A program made the translations under genes and the position numbers. Shown here piece by piece: positions 9,564-22,214 of a stretch of 64,000 bases of DNA. This DNA comes from Quercus robur. Its lineage: Eukaryota; Streptophyta; Magnoliopsida; Fagales; Fagaceae. The stretch is from contig NC_065535.1 of assembly GCF_932294415.1 (NCBI RefSeq), forward strand, positions 82,729,862-82,793,861. The letters run 5' to 3'. The notes beneath the pieces are model-generated. The model was not told the DNA's origin. It ran no database searches and was given only the letters and a program-made list of their open reading frames with translations. The stretch's first letter is position 1. Each line of letters starts with the position of its first letter.

Positions 9564-11243
9564 GGCGTAAATGCACTTTTAGTCCCTACATTTTGACGTT
9601 TTTCCATTTTAGTCCCTACATTTTATTTTTTCCACTTTTAGTCCCTAAAACCAATTTACGCTTTCCATTTTAGTCCTTGAAACACTATTCTGTCACCAAA
9701 TTAACGGAAAGACTGACGGATTAATAAAATATTATTAAAAAATTATTTAACATTTTTTATATGCCAAAATTAAAAAAAAATTAATTACTCAATTTTAATT
9801 TAGAACAAAAAACAAAAAAAAAAAAAATTATTTTCTTTCAAACAAAAATTTTACTTTTTTTTAATTAAAATGAATTTTTTTTTTTATTCCAATCTTCTTC
9901 TTTTTTTTTTTTGTTTAGAGGAACATTCAACTTTTAAACCCTTTTCTCTCTCTATTCTCAAACTCTCTTTCTCCTCACCCCGATCTGATTCAAACTCTGA
10001 CTGACCCAAACTCTCTCTGATCTCTTTCAAGACTCAGTGATGAGGTCGCCGCCGTCGAACTCGTTCAAGACTCAATGATGAGGTCACCATTGCCATAGAA
10101 GAAAGAAACCCCAGAAGGTCTGCGTTGCCGTCGCCGTTTCCGTTGCCATCGACCCATCGAACCCATCAAGAAGGTCCGTTGATTAGGTGTATGAAACCCT
10201 AGAAAGAAAACCCATAGTTTATTTCTGTGTAATTATGGCTCCGTTGTACAAAACCCAGTCACCGATTCGGTATTGGAGCCCGATATTGACCAGCGGCGAG
10301 CAGATCAAGAGGCTGATCTTCGAGGTTTTGATCATGGAGTCCGTGGGGTCTTGATGGCGTGAAAACAATGGGAAAAATTTGGAGGCTTGCATGTGGGTGT
10401 TGTGAACATGGATCGGTGGTTGGGTCTGCTGATGATTTTGGCTTGGGTTGTGATTTGGGTTTTGTTTGTGTTTAATCTCTATTTGTGATCTGGGTCTGTG
10501 TTTGTGTTTGGTCTCTGTTTCTTTTCTTTTTTTTGTTTGTGTTGTTGTGATCTAGGTTTGAGTTTTTGGTTGCTGGATTTGTGTTCTCGGTTGCTGGGTT
10601 TGATCTGGGAAGAACACGAAGAACTTGGATTTGTGTTCTCGGTTGCTGGGTTTGATCTGGGAAGAACACGAAGAACTTTGGGTCTGTGTTTGTGTTTGGT
10701 CTCTGTTTCTTTTCTTTTTTTTTTTTTTTCGTTTGTGTTGTTGTGATCTAGGTTTGAGTTTTTGGTTGCTAGATTTGTGTTCTTGGTTGCTGGGTTTGAT
10801 CTGGGTTTAAGTAATAATGTTCTTTTGCTGGGTTGCTATTCTTTTGCTTTGCTAGGTTGTTATTCTTTTGCTTGGGTTTGATTCGGTGGTGATCTTCTGG
10901 AAAAAAAAAAAGAAGAAGATTGGAATTAAAAAAATTCATTTTAATTAAAAGAAAGTAAAATTTTTGTTTGAAAGAAAATAATTTTTTTTTTGTTTTTTGT
11001 TCTAAATTAAAATTGAGTAATTAATTTTTTTTTTAATTTTGGCATATAAAAAATGTTAAATAATTTTTTTAATAATATTTTATTAATCCGTCAGTCTTTC
11101 CGTTAATTTGGTGACAGAACAGTGTTTCAAGGACTAAAACGGAAAGCGTAAATTGGTTTTAGGGACTAAAAGTGGAGAAAATAAAATGTAGGGACTAAAA
11201 TGGAAAAACGTCAAAATGTAGGGACTAAAAGTGCATTTACGCC
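9564..11243. mobile_element. Mutator-like TIR element, non-autonomous, 1.68 kb
   Basis: The terminal inverted repeats are about 350 bp each (about 9564-9913 and 10895-11243), starting GGCGTAAATGCACTTTTAG. An exact 9-bp duplication TACATTTTT flanks the element (9555-9563 and 11244-11252). TIR length and duplication size indicate a Mutator-like element. No transposase is present. The interior (about 9920-10890) is more GC-rich than its surroundings and includes an open stretch from ATG at 10234 (MAPLYKTQSPIRYWS...), possibly captured host sequence, and nested tandem duplications (52 bp near 10575-10678, about 188 bp across 10491-10800). Confidence 0.8.
10491..10805 (+). repeat. Nested tandem duplications inside the Mutator-like element
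   Basis: A 52-bp unit beginning GGATTTGTGTTCTCGG is repeated head to tail at 10575 and 10627. A larger block beginning GGGTCTGTGTTTGTGTTTGG is present at 10493 and again at 10680, about 188 bp apart. The duplicated frames encode Trp/Leu/Phe-rich peptides with no family resemblance. Confidence 0.65.
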
Positions 11244-11361
11244 TACATTTTTTCACCCACACGTATTTCTAAAAAATACAAACAACATTATTAGAATATC
11301 GTTATCAAACGGGCCCTTGGAATAGTAAGACTAAATGACTTTGGTATATTATCCTCCCAGT

Positions 11362-12265
11362 CAAGGTTGTCAAAATCGAGATCCTACGTAGGATCGTGGG
11401 AGATAGGTAGGATCGTGGATCGAATCATGGATCGTAAGATCCTACCTATTTTCAGATTTTAAGCAAAAAACCTATTGATAATGACTTTGTATGCTATATA
11501 ATAACTTAAAATATGAATCCATCTATTAAAAAAAAATTGTATCATAAAATGTAATTTGCACACACTACATCATTCTTATGTCATTCTAACGAAACAAAAT
11601 ATATTTAACTTTTGACATAATGTATCTAAAAAGTTCAGTACATGTTTAATTAGCAACTAAGTACCAAAATATTATCTACACATGTGGAAAATGTTTTCCA
11701 AATTCTAAGTTCCAAATCCAAAATAAGTTAGGCTAGTTAGCATATAAAAACTAGCTAACTACAAATTTACAATATGTAATCCAAAAGAGAATTCTTAATT
11801 TAAGGTAAACTAGCTAATTATAAATATGAAATCCAAAAGAAAATTCTCATTCTAAGGTTTTTCTAATCTAATTACTGTCATTGTCATATCCCATTTCACC
11901 ATCTAAATATTTGAAATTTTGTTTTTGAAAACGTTAAACTTAAGTACTATAAGTTTTTTTGAGATTTTATGTTGACATAGGGGTAAATTTGGGACTTCAA
12001 TTCATTATTGGGCTTCTGATAACCCGTTGGGCTTGTGGGTTTAGGTGAATTATCTTACCCAAATAAATCCCACTTAAAAAAAAAATCAAGCCAAATGTTA
12101 GGATTGGTAGGATCTCATACGATCCTATGATCCTATGCGATCCTACACGATCCTACATATGATCCTACCATTTTTGCAATCCTACTATGATTTTAAACTT
12201 TTTGGTGAGGTGTGATCGTAAAATTGTGCAATTTTACGATCCGGATTGCGATTTTGACAACCATG
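11362..12265. mobile_element. Non-autonomous hAT element, 904 bp
   Basis: The ends are CAAGGTTGTCAAAATCG and, inverted, CATGGTTGTCAAAATCG, flanked by an exact 8-bp duplication CTCCCAGT (11354-11361 and 12266-12273). Both ends carry many copies of GGATCGTA/GATCCTAC-type motifs, the subterminal repeats to which hAT transposases bind. There is no coding sequence. The right end is shared, inverted, with the relic starting at 9115. Confidence 0.75.
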
Positions 12266-12273
12266 CTCCCAGT

Positions 12274-14520
12274 TGAGAATTTTCTATTAAAATTATACAA
12301 CTTTAAGTACACTCAAAAAGGAGAAAATCGTTTAAACCAAAAAAAAAAAAAGATTATCAACTTCACTTCTTTTTTTTTTTTTTGCTCTATCCTCCATGTA
12401 TAGTGTGTTTTACCATTTTTTTTTTCTTTTTTTTGAGAAACAGTGTGTGTGTTTTACTTTGAAAACTCATTATTGACAACTTTATTTTGGTATGTCATTC
12501 ATAATTATACGCCACAGAAATAAAATACGATCTACTTCATTTTTTGCATAAACCACAAACAAGCATGAATCTAAAATTTGTAAGAAGAAACGCATACTTT
12601 GATGCATCCACCTTGAAAACCAAAAAGATTCTTACCAATAACTTGAATCAAACTTTGTACTACTTGATCTTCACCTCAATGACTATATATAAGGCCAAGA
12701 GTGTGGGTTGTTCCTTTGTTGATGAATTCCTTGAATCCGTGTAGACGTAAGATGGAGAGAGAGGAAAAAACTAATTTTCTTCTCTCTAGTAGCCACCACT
12801 CTATCTAAAGGTTTCTCCTCTCAATAAACGTGTATTAAGTATTAACACTCAGTTTGTGTTGTTGTAAAATGTTTTAAAGCAAAACATTATATTGCAAAAC
12901 ATTTTCAGATGTTTGGTACTTTGGTGTAACATAAAATAGTTCCCACGCAAAAACAATCAAAATTAGTGCCTCCCAACTACCCTTGGCGGAACTAGCAGGG
13001 ACAGAGCTATAATGAGACTGGGGGCATATATGTGTACTATTTTTAGCAATTTTGTTATATAAAATTACATTTTGTTTCCCTTAAATAATATCATTGATTC
13101 TTTTAAGCATAATGCTATACTCACAAACTTTTTTACAATATTTTTACAAACTGTTTTGGTAGCAAATTCTTATTGGTTTGCATAATTGGTTCACCACTCA
13201 CATCATTTTTTTACTTACTAGTAACCACTTATCGTCTCAGTAATTTATAAAAAAAAGCTTATAGCTCTAGTATTTTCCTCATTTTAGTAACCATAAAAAA
13301 ATTTATAGAACTAAAATCTAAATCAAAATAGCTCAACAACAAAAATTACCAGTAGTAAAACTAGAAAAAATGAAGCTCAATTAACCAATTTTATTTGAAA
13401 TAAACAACCATGCCCTTAAAAAAATTCTAAACAAAAATAATTTTGTTCTTACAAAAAAAAAAAAAAAAAAAAAAAAAAATTCTCAGCAGCTAAATAGAAG
13501 CAAAATCAGAGGTTGAAATTGCCGCACACAGTGAACAGTAAAGCTGCCCCCCTAATTCAAAGTTCTGACTATGTTCTTGGCCTTTAGCCATCGGACACAG
13601 TCGACCCAACAGATTTGGAGTCCCAAGGTGATAGCTTCAAATGGGCCATCTTGTTATCAGTTAAAATAATATTTAACTATTGTTTTACATCATAATTTTT
13701 TTATAAAATAAAAATAAAAATCCATTATTCCTACTTTTTAATTTGACTTTTTTTTTTTTTAGGAACATACTAAAGGTATAACAAATTTTACTATAAAAAA
13801 CTTACAAATTAATGTAGTAATGAATGTGACTGGTGACATTTCAAGAAAATAGTAAACGAGTATTTGAATGAATGATGCTGGGGATTAATACTATAAATTT
13901 TACAATATGAGGCTTACAAAAATGTATCACTAATCACAAAAAGTAATTCAAATATGCATTTATTAGGTTATTGAAATTCATAAATCATATTCATTGTCAT
14001 ATCAATTTGTAAAGGCTACATAGTGAAATTTATAGTATTTATAGAATTTTCTTATTTGAATTATTGCTTATGATTGGTGACACATTTATTTGTAAGACCT
14101 ATGCATTTAAATTTGCATTATCTTTAACATTACTCAATTTTTTTAGCCTTATTAAAAATAGAGGTAAAATGTGAAACTAAGAAGTTTTTTTATATCTCCA
14201 ATAAATAAATAAATATATATAATCATTTTTTTGCTCTTTTATTTGGGGCCTTCCTCTAGTAGGGGGCCTAGAATATGGCCTAGGTGACCTAATGCTTAGG
14301 GCCGGCCCTACCACCGGACTAGCAACCCAAGCCACCAGATAGGCATACAAGTAGCCCAGGCCACCAAAGGAGGGGGGCGAAGTCTGTTATGTGTTTTTAT
14401 AAAATATTTTACCAAAAATATTTTAAGTTTAACCAAAATTTTACAACAAAACAAACACAGTAAAATCTGAAAATATTTTCTAGGCATTCTAACCATTTTA
14501 CACTTATATGGCCATCCCCT
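12274..14520. other. Intergenic AT-rich DNA with old MITE remnants
   Basis: No gene is visible. About 13885-14045 is a foldback (ACTATAAATTTTACAATATG against its complement near 14020-14040). A long A run lies at about 13450-13479. A short frame at 12544 with an upstream TATATATAAGG string looks like chance or a degraded LTR and is not called. Confidence 0.4.
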
Positions 14521-14522
14521 TT

Positions 14523-14920
14523 AGCGTTAATAAAGTGAATAGTGTATTCAGGAAAAGGCAGTGATTTCACTTCCCCTCTTAGTTCCTAATTTATTGTTAT
14601 TCGTCATTTTAGTAGTCCATTATTATTTGAAATGACAAAACTTAGGTACAGTACCTTAGGTGTTGTTCTTTAGGTTCCTCTCTTAAGATTTAGTTATGTG
14701 GCTACTTAACTAAAAAATACACTTCCATCTCATTAATAAAAATCCACGTGGCAAAATCTTAAGAAGGGAACTTAAGGAACAGTACCTAAATACTGTATCT
14801 AAGTTTTGCCCTTTCAAATAATAATGGACTACTAAAATGACGGATAACAATAAATTAGGAACTAAGAGGGGAAGTGAAATCACTGCCTTTTCCTAAATTT
14901 ACTATTCAGCTTCACCTTCT
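14523..14920. repeat. Inverted duplication with a Mutator-type MITE at its centre
   Basis: The arm 14523-14636 (GCAGTGATTTCACTTCCC, then CGTCATTTTAGTAGTCC) is the reverse complement of 14813-14920 (GGACTACTAAAATGACGG, GGGAAGTGAAATCACTGC). Between the arms, about 14637-14811, sits a second copy of the MITE seen at 1936-2114 (ACTTAGGTACAGTACC and its inverse). Because the arms are inverted, the bases beside the MITE are reverse complements of each other (TATTTGAAA and TTTCAAATA) and not a direct duplication. Confidence 0.7.
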
Positions 14921-15079
14921 ATTCCCAATACAATATTTTAGTAGCTCAATAACCCAGTGTAGGTTCACATATTAATTAAATGTTACTGAATCTGTGAATC
15001 ATCCTTTCTCAATTTGTTGATGCATTATGCATGCCTTCTATTTCTTGAATGTTTCGTTAGTATGTGAACCAGCAATGGT
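14813..15079 (+). repeat. Second copy of the GT14 downstream flank
   Basis: A direct-orientation copy of 8850-9114 with substitutions and small indels, uninterrupted where the first copy carries the hAT end. It is about 6 kb away and has no coding part of the GT14 gene with it. The following stretch to 15462 shows nothing recognisable and is presumably the 3' flank of the PPR gene. Confidence 0.65.
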
Positions 15080-15462
15080 GTAGCCATGAAACCTAAACCA
15101 ATACATGCAACGGCCCTGAATTTAGTCCAAACTACATAGTAATCAGATTGTCACTAATCAATTGACAGTATATCTTTTAACTTATGAACAGCCCACCATA
15201 ATGAATTTAACATGATGCGATTTTTTTCATGTTACATTAATGGCCACCATTTCAGTGATTACTGAAACATGCAAGAAAATGGTACATACTTAAATTGTAC
15301 GCGGAATGTTAAATATTTGAATATGTTATAAATCTCGGAAATAGCTGCAAAATTGAATTGCTTTGCTTCATTATTCCATTTTTGTTATATCTTGAGAAGA
15401 AAAGAACAAACAAACAACAAACAAAATGGGTAGCCACTTTGTTAAAATCACCGATAAATTAA

Positions 15463-17082
15463 TTAAAAGAACTCTCTTAACCTCATGATTTTGGAAAATA
15501 AATCAAGCATCTTATATATTTCTTGTGCACAAGGATGGCAAAGATCACCTGCAAGGAACTCTTGAACCTTGCCATCCACCTCTATCACACTGCAACCTGG
15601 TTTCTTCTTCATTCTCACCTCTGAGATTGTTTTCCTGACTTTCTTTGCCTCCATGTCCCAGCCAGCCTCCTTATATATATTATATGAAAGAACACGAGTG
15701 CCAAAATCAGCTACCCCCATATCAGTCAGCTTTTTCCATACTCTGTTCCCAATTTCAATGTTCCCATAAATTCTACATGCACCCAGTAGCGCTCCCCAGA
15801 CATTCGCATCTCCTCTACCAAAGCCCCCCATTTTCTTCTCTATAAACTTCTCAGCCTCCTCTAACATACCAGATCTAGCCAAAAGATCAACAACACATGC
15901 ATAATGCTCGAGCTGGGGGTCAACCCTATAAATAGTACCCATTTGTTCAAACAATTTAAGACCCTCATCAACCATCTTTGCATGTGTACAAGCTGTAAGA
16001 ACAGCAACAAATGTTGTGTCAGTAGGTTGAGTTCCAGTTGAAGCCATTTGATTGAATAGTTCCAGCGACTTCCTTGCATCTCCATTCATTGCAACACCAG
16101 AAATCATAGCATTCCATGCCCCAGCATCCTTATTAAGAATACTCTCAAAAACTGATAGAGCTGATTCCACACAACCGCATTTTGAGTACATGTCCACTAA
16201 TGCGGTTGCCAAAATTGGATTCGAGTCAAGTTTATACCGCTTAGCATATGAGTGGACCCACAACCCTTGTGTGACTGCACCAAGATGAGCACATGCAGTA
16301 AGAACGCTAACAAGAACCGACGCATTAGGCTTCAAACCCGCTTCTTGCATTTTCCTAAACAAACTAAGAACCTCTTTGAAGTCACTAACCCGAGAATAAG
16401 CAGCCATTATTGCACTCCAAGATATCACATTCCTCTGAGGCATTTCATCAAACAATGTCCTCGCATTTTCCAAATCCCCCATCTTGCCATAACCATCAAT
16501 CATCGTTGTCCACATAACCACATCCTTATTTGGAGTTTTATCAAACAACAATCTTGCAGTTCCCATGTCATGTTTTACGGAGTAAAACTCAATAAGCGCA
16601 CTAACGACAAAAGGGTCATCACGTAATCCGAATTTAACAACATGGGCATGAACTAAACTGCCTATGACTTTCGAAGAAGAAACTAAAATCGTACAAGCTT
16701 TAATCAATGGTGGAAACGTATAGTTATTAGCCAAAAGGTCATAATTCAACATGTCAAGATAGCACAAAATGGCGGGTATCGGTGAATTTAATTGAACATG
16801 GCCTTTGATCATAGTATTGTACATGAACGTGTTGCGGTGACAAAGATGGTCAAAAATTGAGCTAGCGTAAGAAAGGAAAGAAGGGTTTTTGGAAGTTGCG
16901 GCAATGGATAGGAACGGAGCTATGGCGTACGGGTTTTCGGGTAGTTGGGATTTGAGGAGGTGGGCATGGATTTGCTTGAGTTGGTTCAAAGTTCTGCATT
17001 TCTGTGTTAGGGAGGTGAGGGCGTTGTTTGTCGCGGTTTTTTGAATCATTTGAAATGGCGGGACATTTGTTTGGGGTCCCAC
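15463..17082 (-). CDS. PLS-class pentatricopeptide repeat protein, E/E+ type
   Basis: A single-exon gene of 539 residues. After a region with LNQLKQIHAHLLKS (about 32-45), PPR motifs follow one another: NTFMYNTMIKG (about 84), DPFVVSALIEFYS, DVVMWTTMIDGYGKMGDLENA, NVISWSAIMAAYSR, NPILATALVDMYSKCG, DAGAWNAMISG and TFVAVLTACTH, in the P-L-S pattern. The C-terminus has the E and E+ motifs (KKPGCSVIEVDGKVQEFLAGD) and no DYW domain. Such proteins enter mitochondria or plastids and bind RNA at one base per repeat; E-type members usually specify C-to-U editing sites. Organelle and target cannot be read by eye, and the N-terminus is not a classic transit peptide. No stop or frameshift is seen. The exact orthologue is not claimed. 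Confidence 0.9.
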   Translation of the reverse strand: MGPQTNVPPFQMIQKTATNNALTSLTQKCRTLNQLKQIHAHLLKSQLPENPYAIAPFLSIAATSKNPSFLSYASSIFDHLCHRNTFMYNTMIKGHVQLNSPIPAILCYLDMLNYDLLANNYTFPPLIKACTILVSSSKVIGSLVHAHVVKFGLRDDPFVVSALIEFYSVKHDMGTARLLFDKTPNKDVVMWTTMIDGYGKMGDLENARTLFDEMPQRNVISWSAIMAAYSRVSDFKEVLSLFRKMQEAGLKPNASVLVSVLTACAHLGAVTQGLWVHSYAKRYKLDSNPILATALVDMYSKCGCVESALSVFESILNKDAGAWNAMISGVAMNGDARKSLELFNQMASTGTQPTDTTFVAVLTACTHAKMVDEGLKLFEQMGTIYRVDPQLEHYACVVDLLARSGMLEEAEKFIEKKMGGFGRGDANVWGALLGACRIYGNIEIGNRVWKKLTDMGVADFGTRVLSYNIYKEAGWDMEAKKVRKTISEVRMKKKPGCSVIEVDGKVQEFLAGDLCHPCAQEIYKMLDLFSKIMRLREFF

Positions 17083-17895
17083 AAAGGGCTTATGACTTTA
17101 GGGTTTGACTTCAGGGCTTATGTTGAGATTTTGCTATGTTTGGGAATCACTGAAAGTCTGTATATTTTCAAGGGCGAAAATTTGTGAGAGCCAAATGGTT
17201 GGGATGAACAAAATGTCGTTGGTTTAAGGACTCCTATTACCAAATATCACACATATATTGGAGTTGCAAGTTTCACCTTTAGCAATTTCAAAACACCTCT
17301 CTTAAAATTCCACTCTATAAAGGCACTAGGGAACACTCAAATTTTGAGTTTATTTTTTGGCATTCAATAATTTTTTGGTATGTGTGTGTAATTTTGGGAA
17401 CAAATCACCTCTATAGTTTATTTCATGATTAAGAATTCAGATTTTATTTTCTATAAATGATGATGCATAGTTTACTTTTCTTTTTCCCCTGTCAGTGTTT
17501 ACCTATTGTCTTAACTTGTTAGAGAAATTATTGCAAGTAACAACAATTACCATCACCACAACAACAAATATAGATCAATCGGATGTTCATTAACATTTAT
17601 AAACCATTAAAAAGGTTTTTTTTTTTTTTTTTTCCTTTCGTCTTCCTGGTTTATTCTTATATACTAGTGTGTTTAACTTATGTTTATTTCCATAGCTTAT
17701 TTGCATGGTATTTATCAAAATATATAGTTATTAGTAACTTTTATGTTAAATGTGTTAAAAAAAACTGAAAGTTAGATTATTAACAAAAAATAAAATAAAA
17801 ATTGAACGTCAGATTATTTGCGCACAAAAAATTAGACAAAAACCAAAAAGCTATTTTTTTTAAGCATCCCAAATGCACATGCAATCTTAATAGTG
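17083..17895. other. Upstream flank of the PPR gene, nothing further recognised
   Basis: AT-rich DNA with T runs (about 17617-17632). The first 200-300 bases presumably hold the promoter of the leftward PPR gene, but I cannot point to a convincing core element. Confidence 0.4.
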
Positions 17896-17899
17896 AAAG

Positions 17900-19600
17900 C
17901 AAAGGGGATGTTCACCACATCGAGTGAGATGTCTTGAAGTGCACCAAAAAAAGCGATACCTTGTAGTGGAACGACAATATGTGGGATCCCTAGCCCAGTC
18001 TACAATACAGTAAGGCTAGAAAGTCAATGGTGACTAAAAAGAAAAGTGAAGTCCATGGAACAAGGTGTCTTTCATATACCAAAAGATTTTGAGAACATAG
18101 TGAGATGACCATGATGTAGCCATGAATGGACTGATAATGTAGACTAAATAGGAGATAAGTGGGTAAGAAACAATAAGATAGAGTAGAATCCTAACTGGCT
18201 TTCTATAAAGGATAACATTAGGAAACATGTCCTCCATCATAAGCATTCAGGAGACTGTTGTACTCGATAAGTGTGTCAACTATCTTGTTGTCGGCTATAC
18301 CAGCTTAAGGGATGGATCAAAGGTGTACTTGACTTGAATAAGGAAGTAATGTTCAGACGAGGAGGAAACTCCAAGGCCAAGAAAGTAGCTGAGAGAACTG
18401 AAATCCTTCATTTCGAAGTCTTGACCAAGAAAACGCTTAAGATCGTGAATTCCTGACATATCATAACTAGTGGAGGAAAAGAGCAAAAGTAACCAAAGTT
18501 TGGTTAGTAGGGTAGCAGATAAAAGATTGAGATATAGTTGAGAAATCTGATAGAAGTTAGCGACAGACAAGTTGGGTGTAGAGATGGAATTAACCTGATG
18601 ACTAATAATGGTGGAACAATCGGCTGTGTGAACAGTAGGTAAGACACTGGGAGTGTGTGCAGCTGTGTAAACAAAATTGGGATTCATGTGATTATAGCAA
18701 ACAAAGTCAAAAAACTATTCAGAGGAGTTAGATGGTGTCATAAAAAGAGCAGTATTGGATGCATTGGAAGATTGAGGCATAACTTGGCTGAGTGAGCTTA
18801 CAAATCCGCTACAGAGAAGGTTGGGGCAATTGAAGAGGAAAACTCAACACGTCTAGGTGTTGATGCAACCGGTGGTGGAATTGGCTCTAAGTTAGCCAAG
18901 GCTATAGAATTCTAAAGAATACTAGCATGAGTATGGCAGCGGTCCATGGTGTGGCCCCTAGCCTTATAGATTTTGTAGATGAGGTGGGGATTCTTCCAAT
19001 TGACCTCTTTTTGTCTTTGCCTTTTGATGGAGCAGAGAAAATAGGTGCAGTAGTAACAAAGGCAGGAATGGAGAAAACCAAGTGCGACTATGAGGAGTGA
19101 TGAGATTGTAAATGGATGTCTTCACGAACCAATTCATTGACAACTTGATTAGCAGTAAGCATTGGAGTGAGATAGAGCAACTGATTGCACACAGATTCAC
19201 TCATGTAGAAGTCCCATTAAAAACTAATGTAGACATATTTGCTCACGATGTGCATTGATAAATTTGACCTTAGGGTTGTCTCAATGATAAGTTCAGAAGT
19301 AGCTGGTTGATCCTAGAGAAACCTTATGCGACTAAGAAAGTCCATAATGTGCGTGCCCCCATATCCTGTTGTAGCTGTACAATGTGACCATAAGATGGTG
19401 CTACCCTAAGATGAGCACCATCATACCCAACGAATCGAGAAGCAAGACTTTCCCAAACTTTGTTGGCAACGTCATAGTCCTCAAATTCCATATCGATGGT
19501 GACACCATCCCAATCTCAAGGCGGATAACATAGGCACCAACAATTTCTCACTTTTCTGGGTTAGAGCCTTGAGTTGTTCACTCACATAAAGCCACCATTT
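17900..19600 (-). pseudogene. Ty1-copia retrotransposon relic, internally deleted
   Basis: Read leftward, a gag-like part lies at about 19200-18960 (LTPHSR-type string). Next, 18690-18520 has the copia pre-integrase string SISTPNLSVANFYQISQLYL and LNLLSA. It then passes directly into the RVT_2 polymerase end at about 18450-18040 (GIHDLKRFLGQDFEMKD, YFLG, QVKYT, ISYLVYIISPFMA, GLHFS) and an RNase H beginning (DWA.DPT..RSTT) near 18000-17920. The integrase and most of the polymerase are missing and several frameshifts and stops break it. No LTRs were located. Confidence 0.65.
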
Positions 19601-19610
19601 GTGACCAATG

Positions 19611-19802
19611 AGGATCCGTTTAAGAACAACTTATTTAGTTAAAACTAAAAACTTTTTGCAAAAAGTGTAAAAAAAAAAGTTGAAAAATAAGCTGAATAGT
19701 ACAATAGGACCCATATATAGTATTAAAAAGTGTAGTGGAACCCATGAATAGTAGTAAAAATTGCAAATAAGCTAAAAATTTTAACCCATCTCAAACAAAC
19801 AC
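19611..19802. mobile_element. Small MITE-like repeat
   Basis: A segment starting near GGATCCGTTTAAGAACAACT and ending near CAAACAAACAC resembles the repeat at about 30050-30230 (CTGTTTGGGAACAACTTATT). Both ends contain the host-like GTTTG/CAAAC motif of common plant MITEs. Boundaries are approximate; no duplication is defined. From here to 20338 nothing else is recognised. Confidence 0.35.
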
Positions 19803-20338
19803 TGAGAAAACTGCACATAACTTAAGCTCAAGGAGAGCACTTGTCTCCATCAAAAGTGACATGACTGGGATGAGAGACCTCATTTTGAGCCCTAATTGAA
19901 TCTCAAAAGCAAAAACAAATTCAAAATCAACATGAATCATTTTTCAAGTTGGAGTCAAATTTTGTTTTCTATAATCTCGTTCGAGTGAGAGTCAAGCAAA
20001 CTCTCTACCTTACTTTAATGATCGATAGAGCAAATCCAAGTTTCGCTTGAGCAAAACTCCTAGTCTTGCACATCTTCAAGCAACTCTTTATTATGTTTTT
20101 AACTACATAAGCATACTTGTTACAGCCCTTTTTGATACATAATTTTCCATAAGGAATTTTCCAATACCAAACTTATGATAATAGTCTTAGCTTGCCATTG
20201 CCTCCTCAATAAACTCCATATTTTGCCATTGAGTAACTTGTTTTGCCCAAAAAATAGGAATATTATTGCTTAATCAAGAGCAAGTTAAAGACAAAGGATT
20301 TCATCTTATCTATTATTCTTATTTATCACAAAGTAACT

Positions 20339-20456
20339 GTTATGACCTTAGTAGCTCAACTGGCGCCTCTTGATATTTCCAACGCAGAATTGAAATCCTC
20401 CCTCTCCCTTGTAACTATCAAATTATGAAAATAAAATAAAATAAAATAAAATAAAA
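20339..20456 (+). mobile_element. tRNA-derived SINE with (AAAAT)n tail
   Basis: The A-box TAGCTCAACTGGC lies at 20351 and a decayed B-box (ATTGAAATCC) near 20389. The tail is AAAAT repeats. A 16-bp duplication TTATCACAAAGYAACT flanks it (20323-20338 and 20457-20472, one mismatch). This is a separate insertion from the SINEs at 1189 and 56517. Confidence 0.8.
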
Positions 20457-20654
20457 TTATCACAAAGCAACTAAGAAGCTGTTGGGTTTTTTTTTTTTTT
20501 CCTTTTTTAATTTTAATGCTCTGCTTGATTATTGTCTCTTAAATTGTTTCTGAAATTATTGCTAGCAACAACAATTTCCATGCCCACAACAGCAACTAAT
20601 AATTAATGGATTGTTCTTTTCTTTTCTTTTTTCCCTTTTGGTTTTCCTTCTAAT

Positions 20655-22151
<1,497 letters not shown>

Positions 22152-22201
22152 TGTAACTTGCCCTCTTTGTGTTCTAGTGGTAGAAGCTCACTGATTCAGG
22201 T

Positions 22202-22210
22202 CTATATAGA
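22202..22210 (-). promoter_or_regulatory. TATA box of the reductase gene
   Basis: On the minus strand TCTATATAG lies about 50 bp upstream of the start codon, followed by a short leader. The same TATA and leader recur in every unit of the tandem array. In the gene-proximal unit a 195-bp MITE begins 4 bp beyond it (22215), so upstream promoter DNA is pushed away from the TATA box. Confidence 0.6.
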
Positions 22211-22214
22211 AGTA

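Noticed and set aside
10498-10810. Trp/Leu/Phe-rich frames inside the Mutator-like element
   Set aside because: They are translations of the tandem repeat and T-runs, not conserved proteins.
12544-12744. A 66-residue frame with an upstream TATA-like string
   Set aside because: No family resemblance, no splice partner, no further coding evidence around it.
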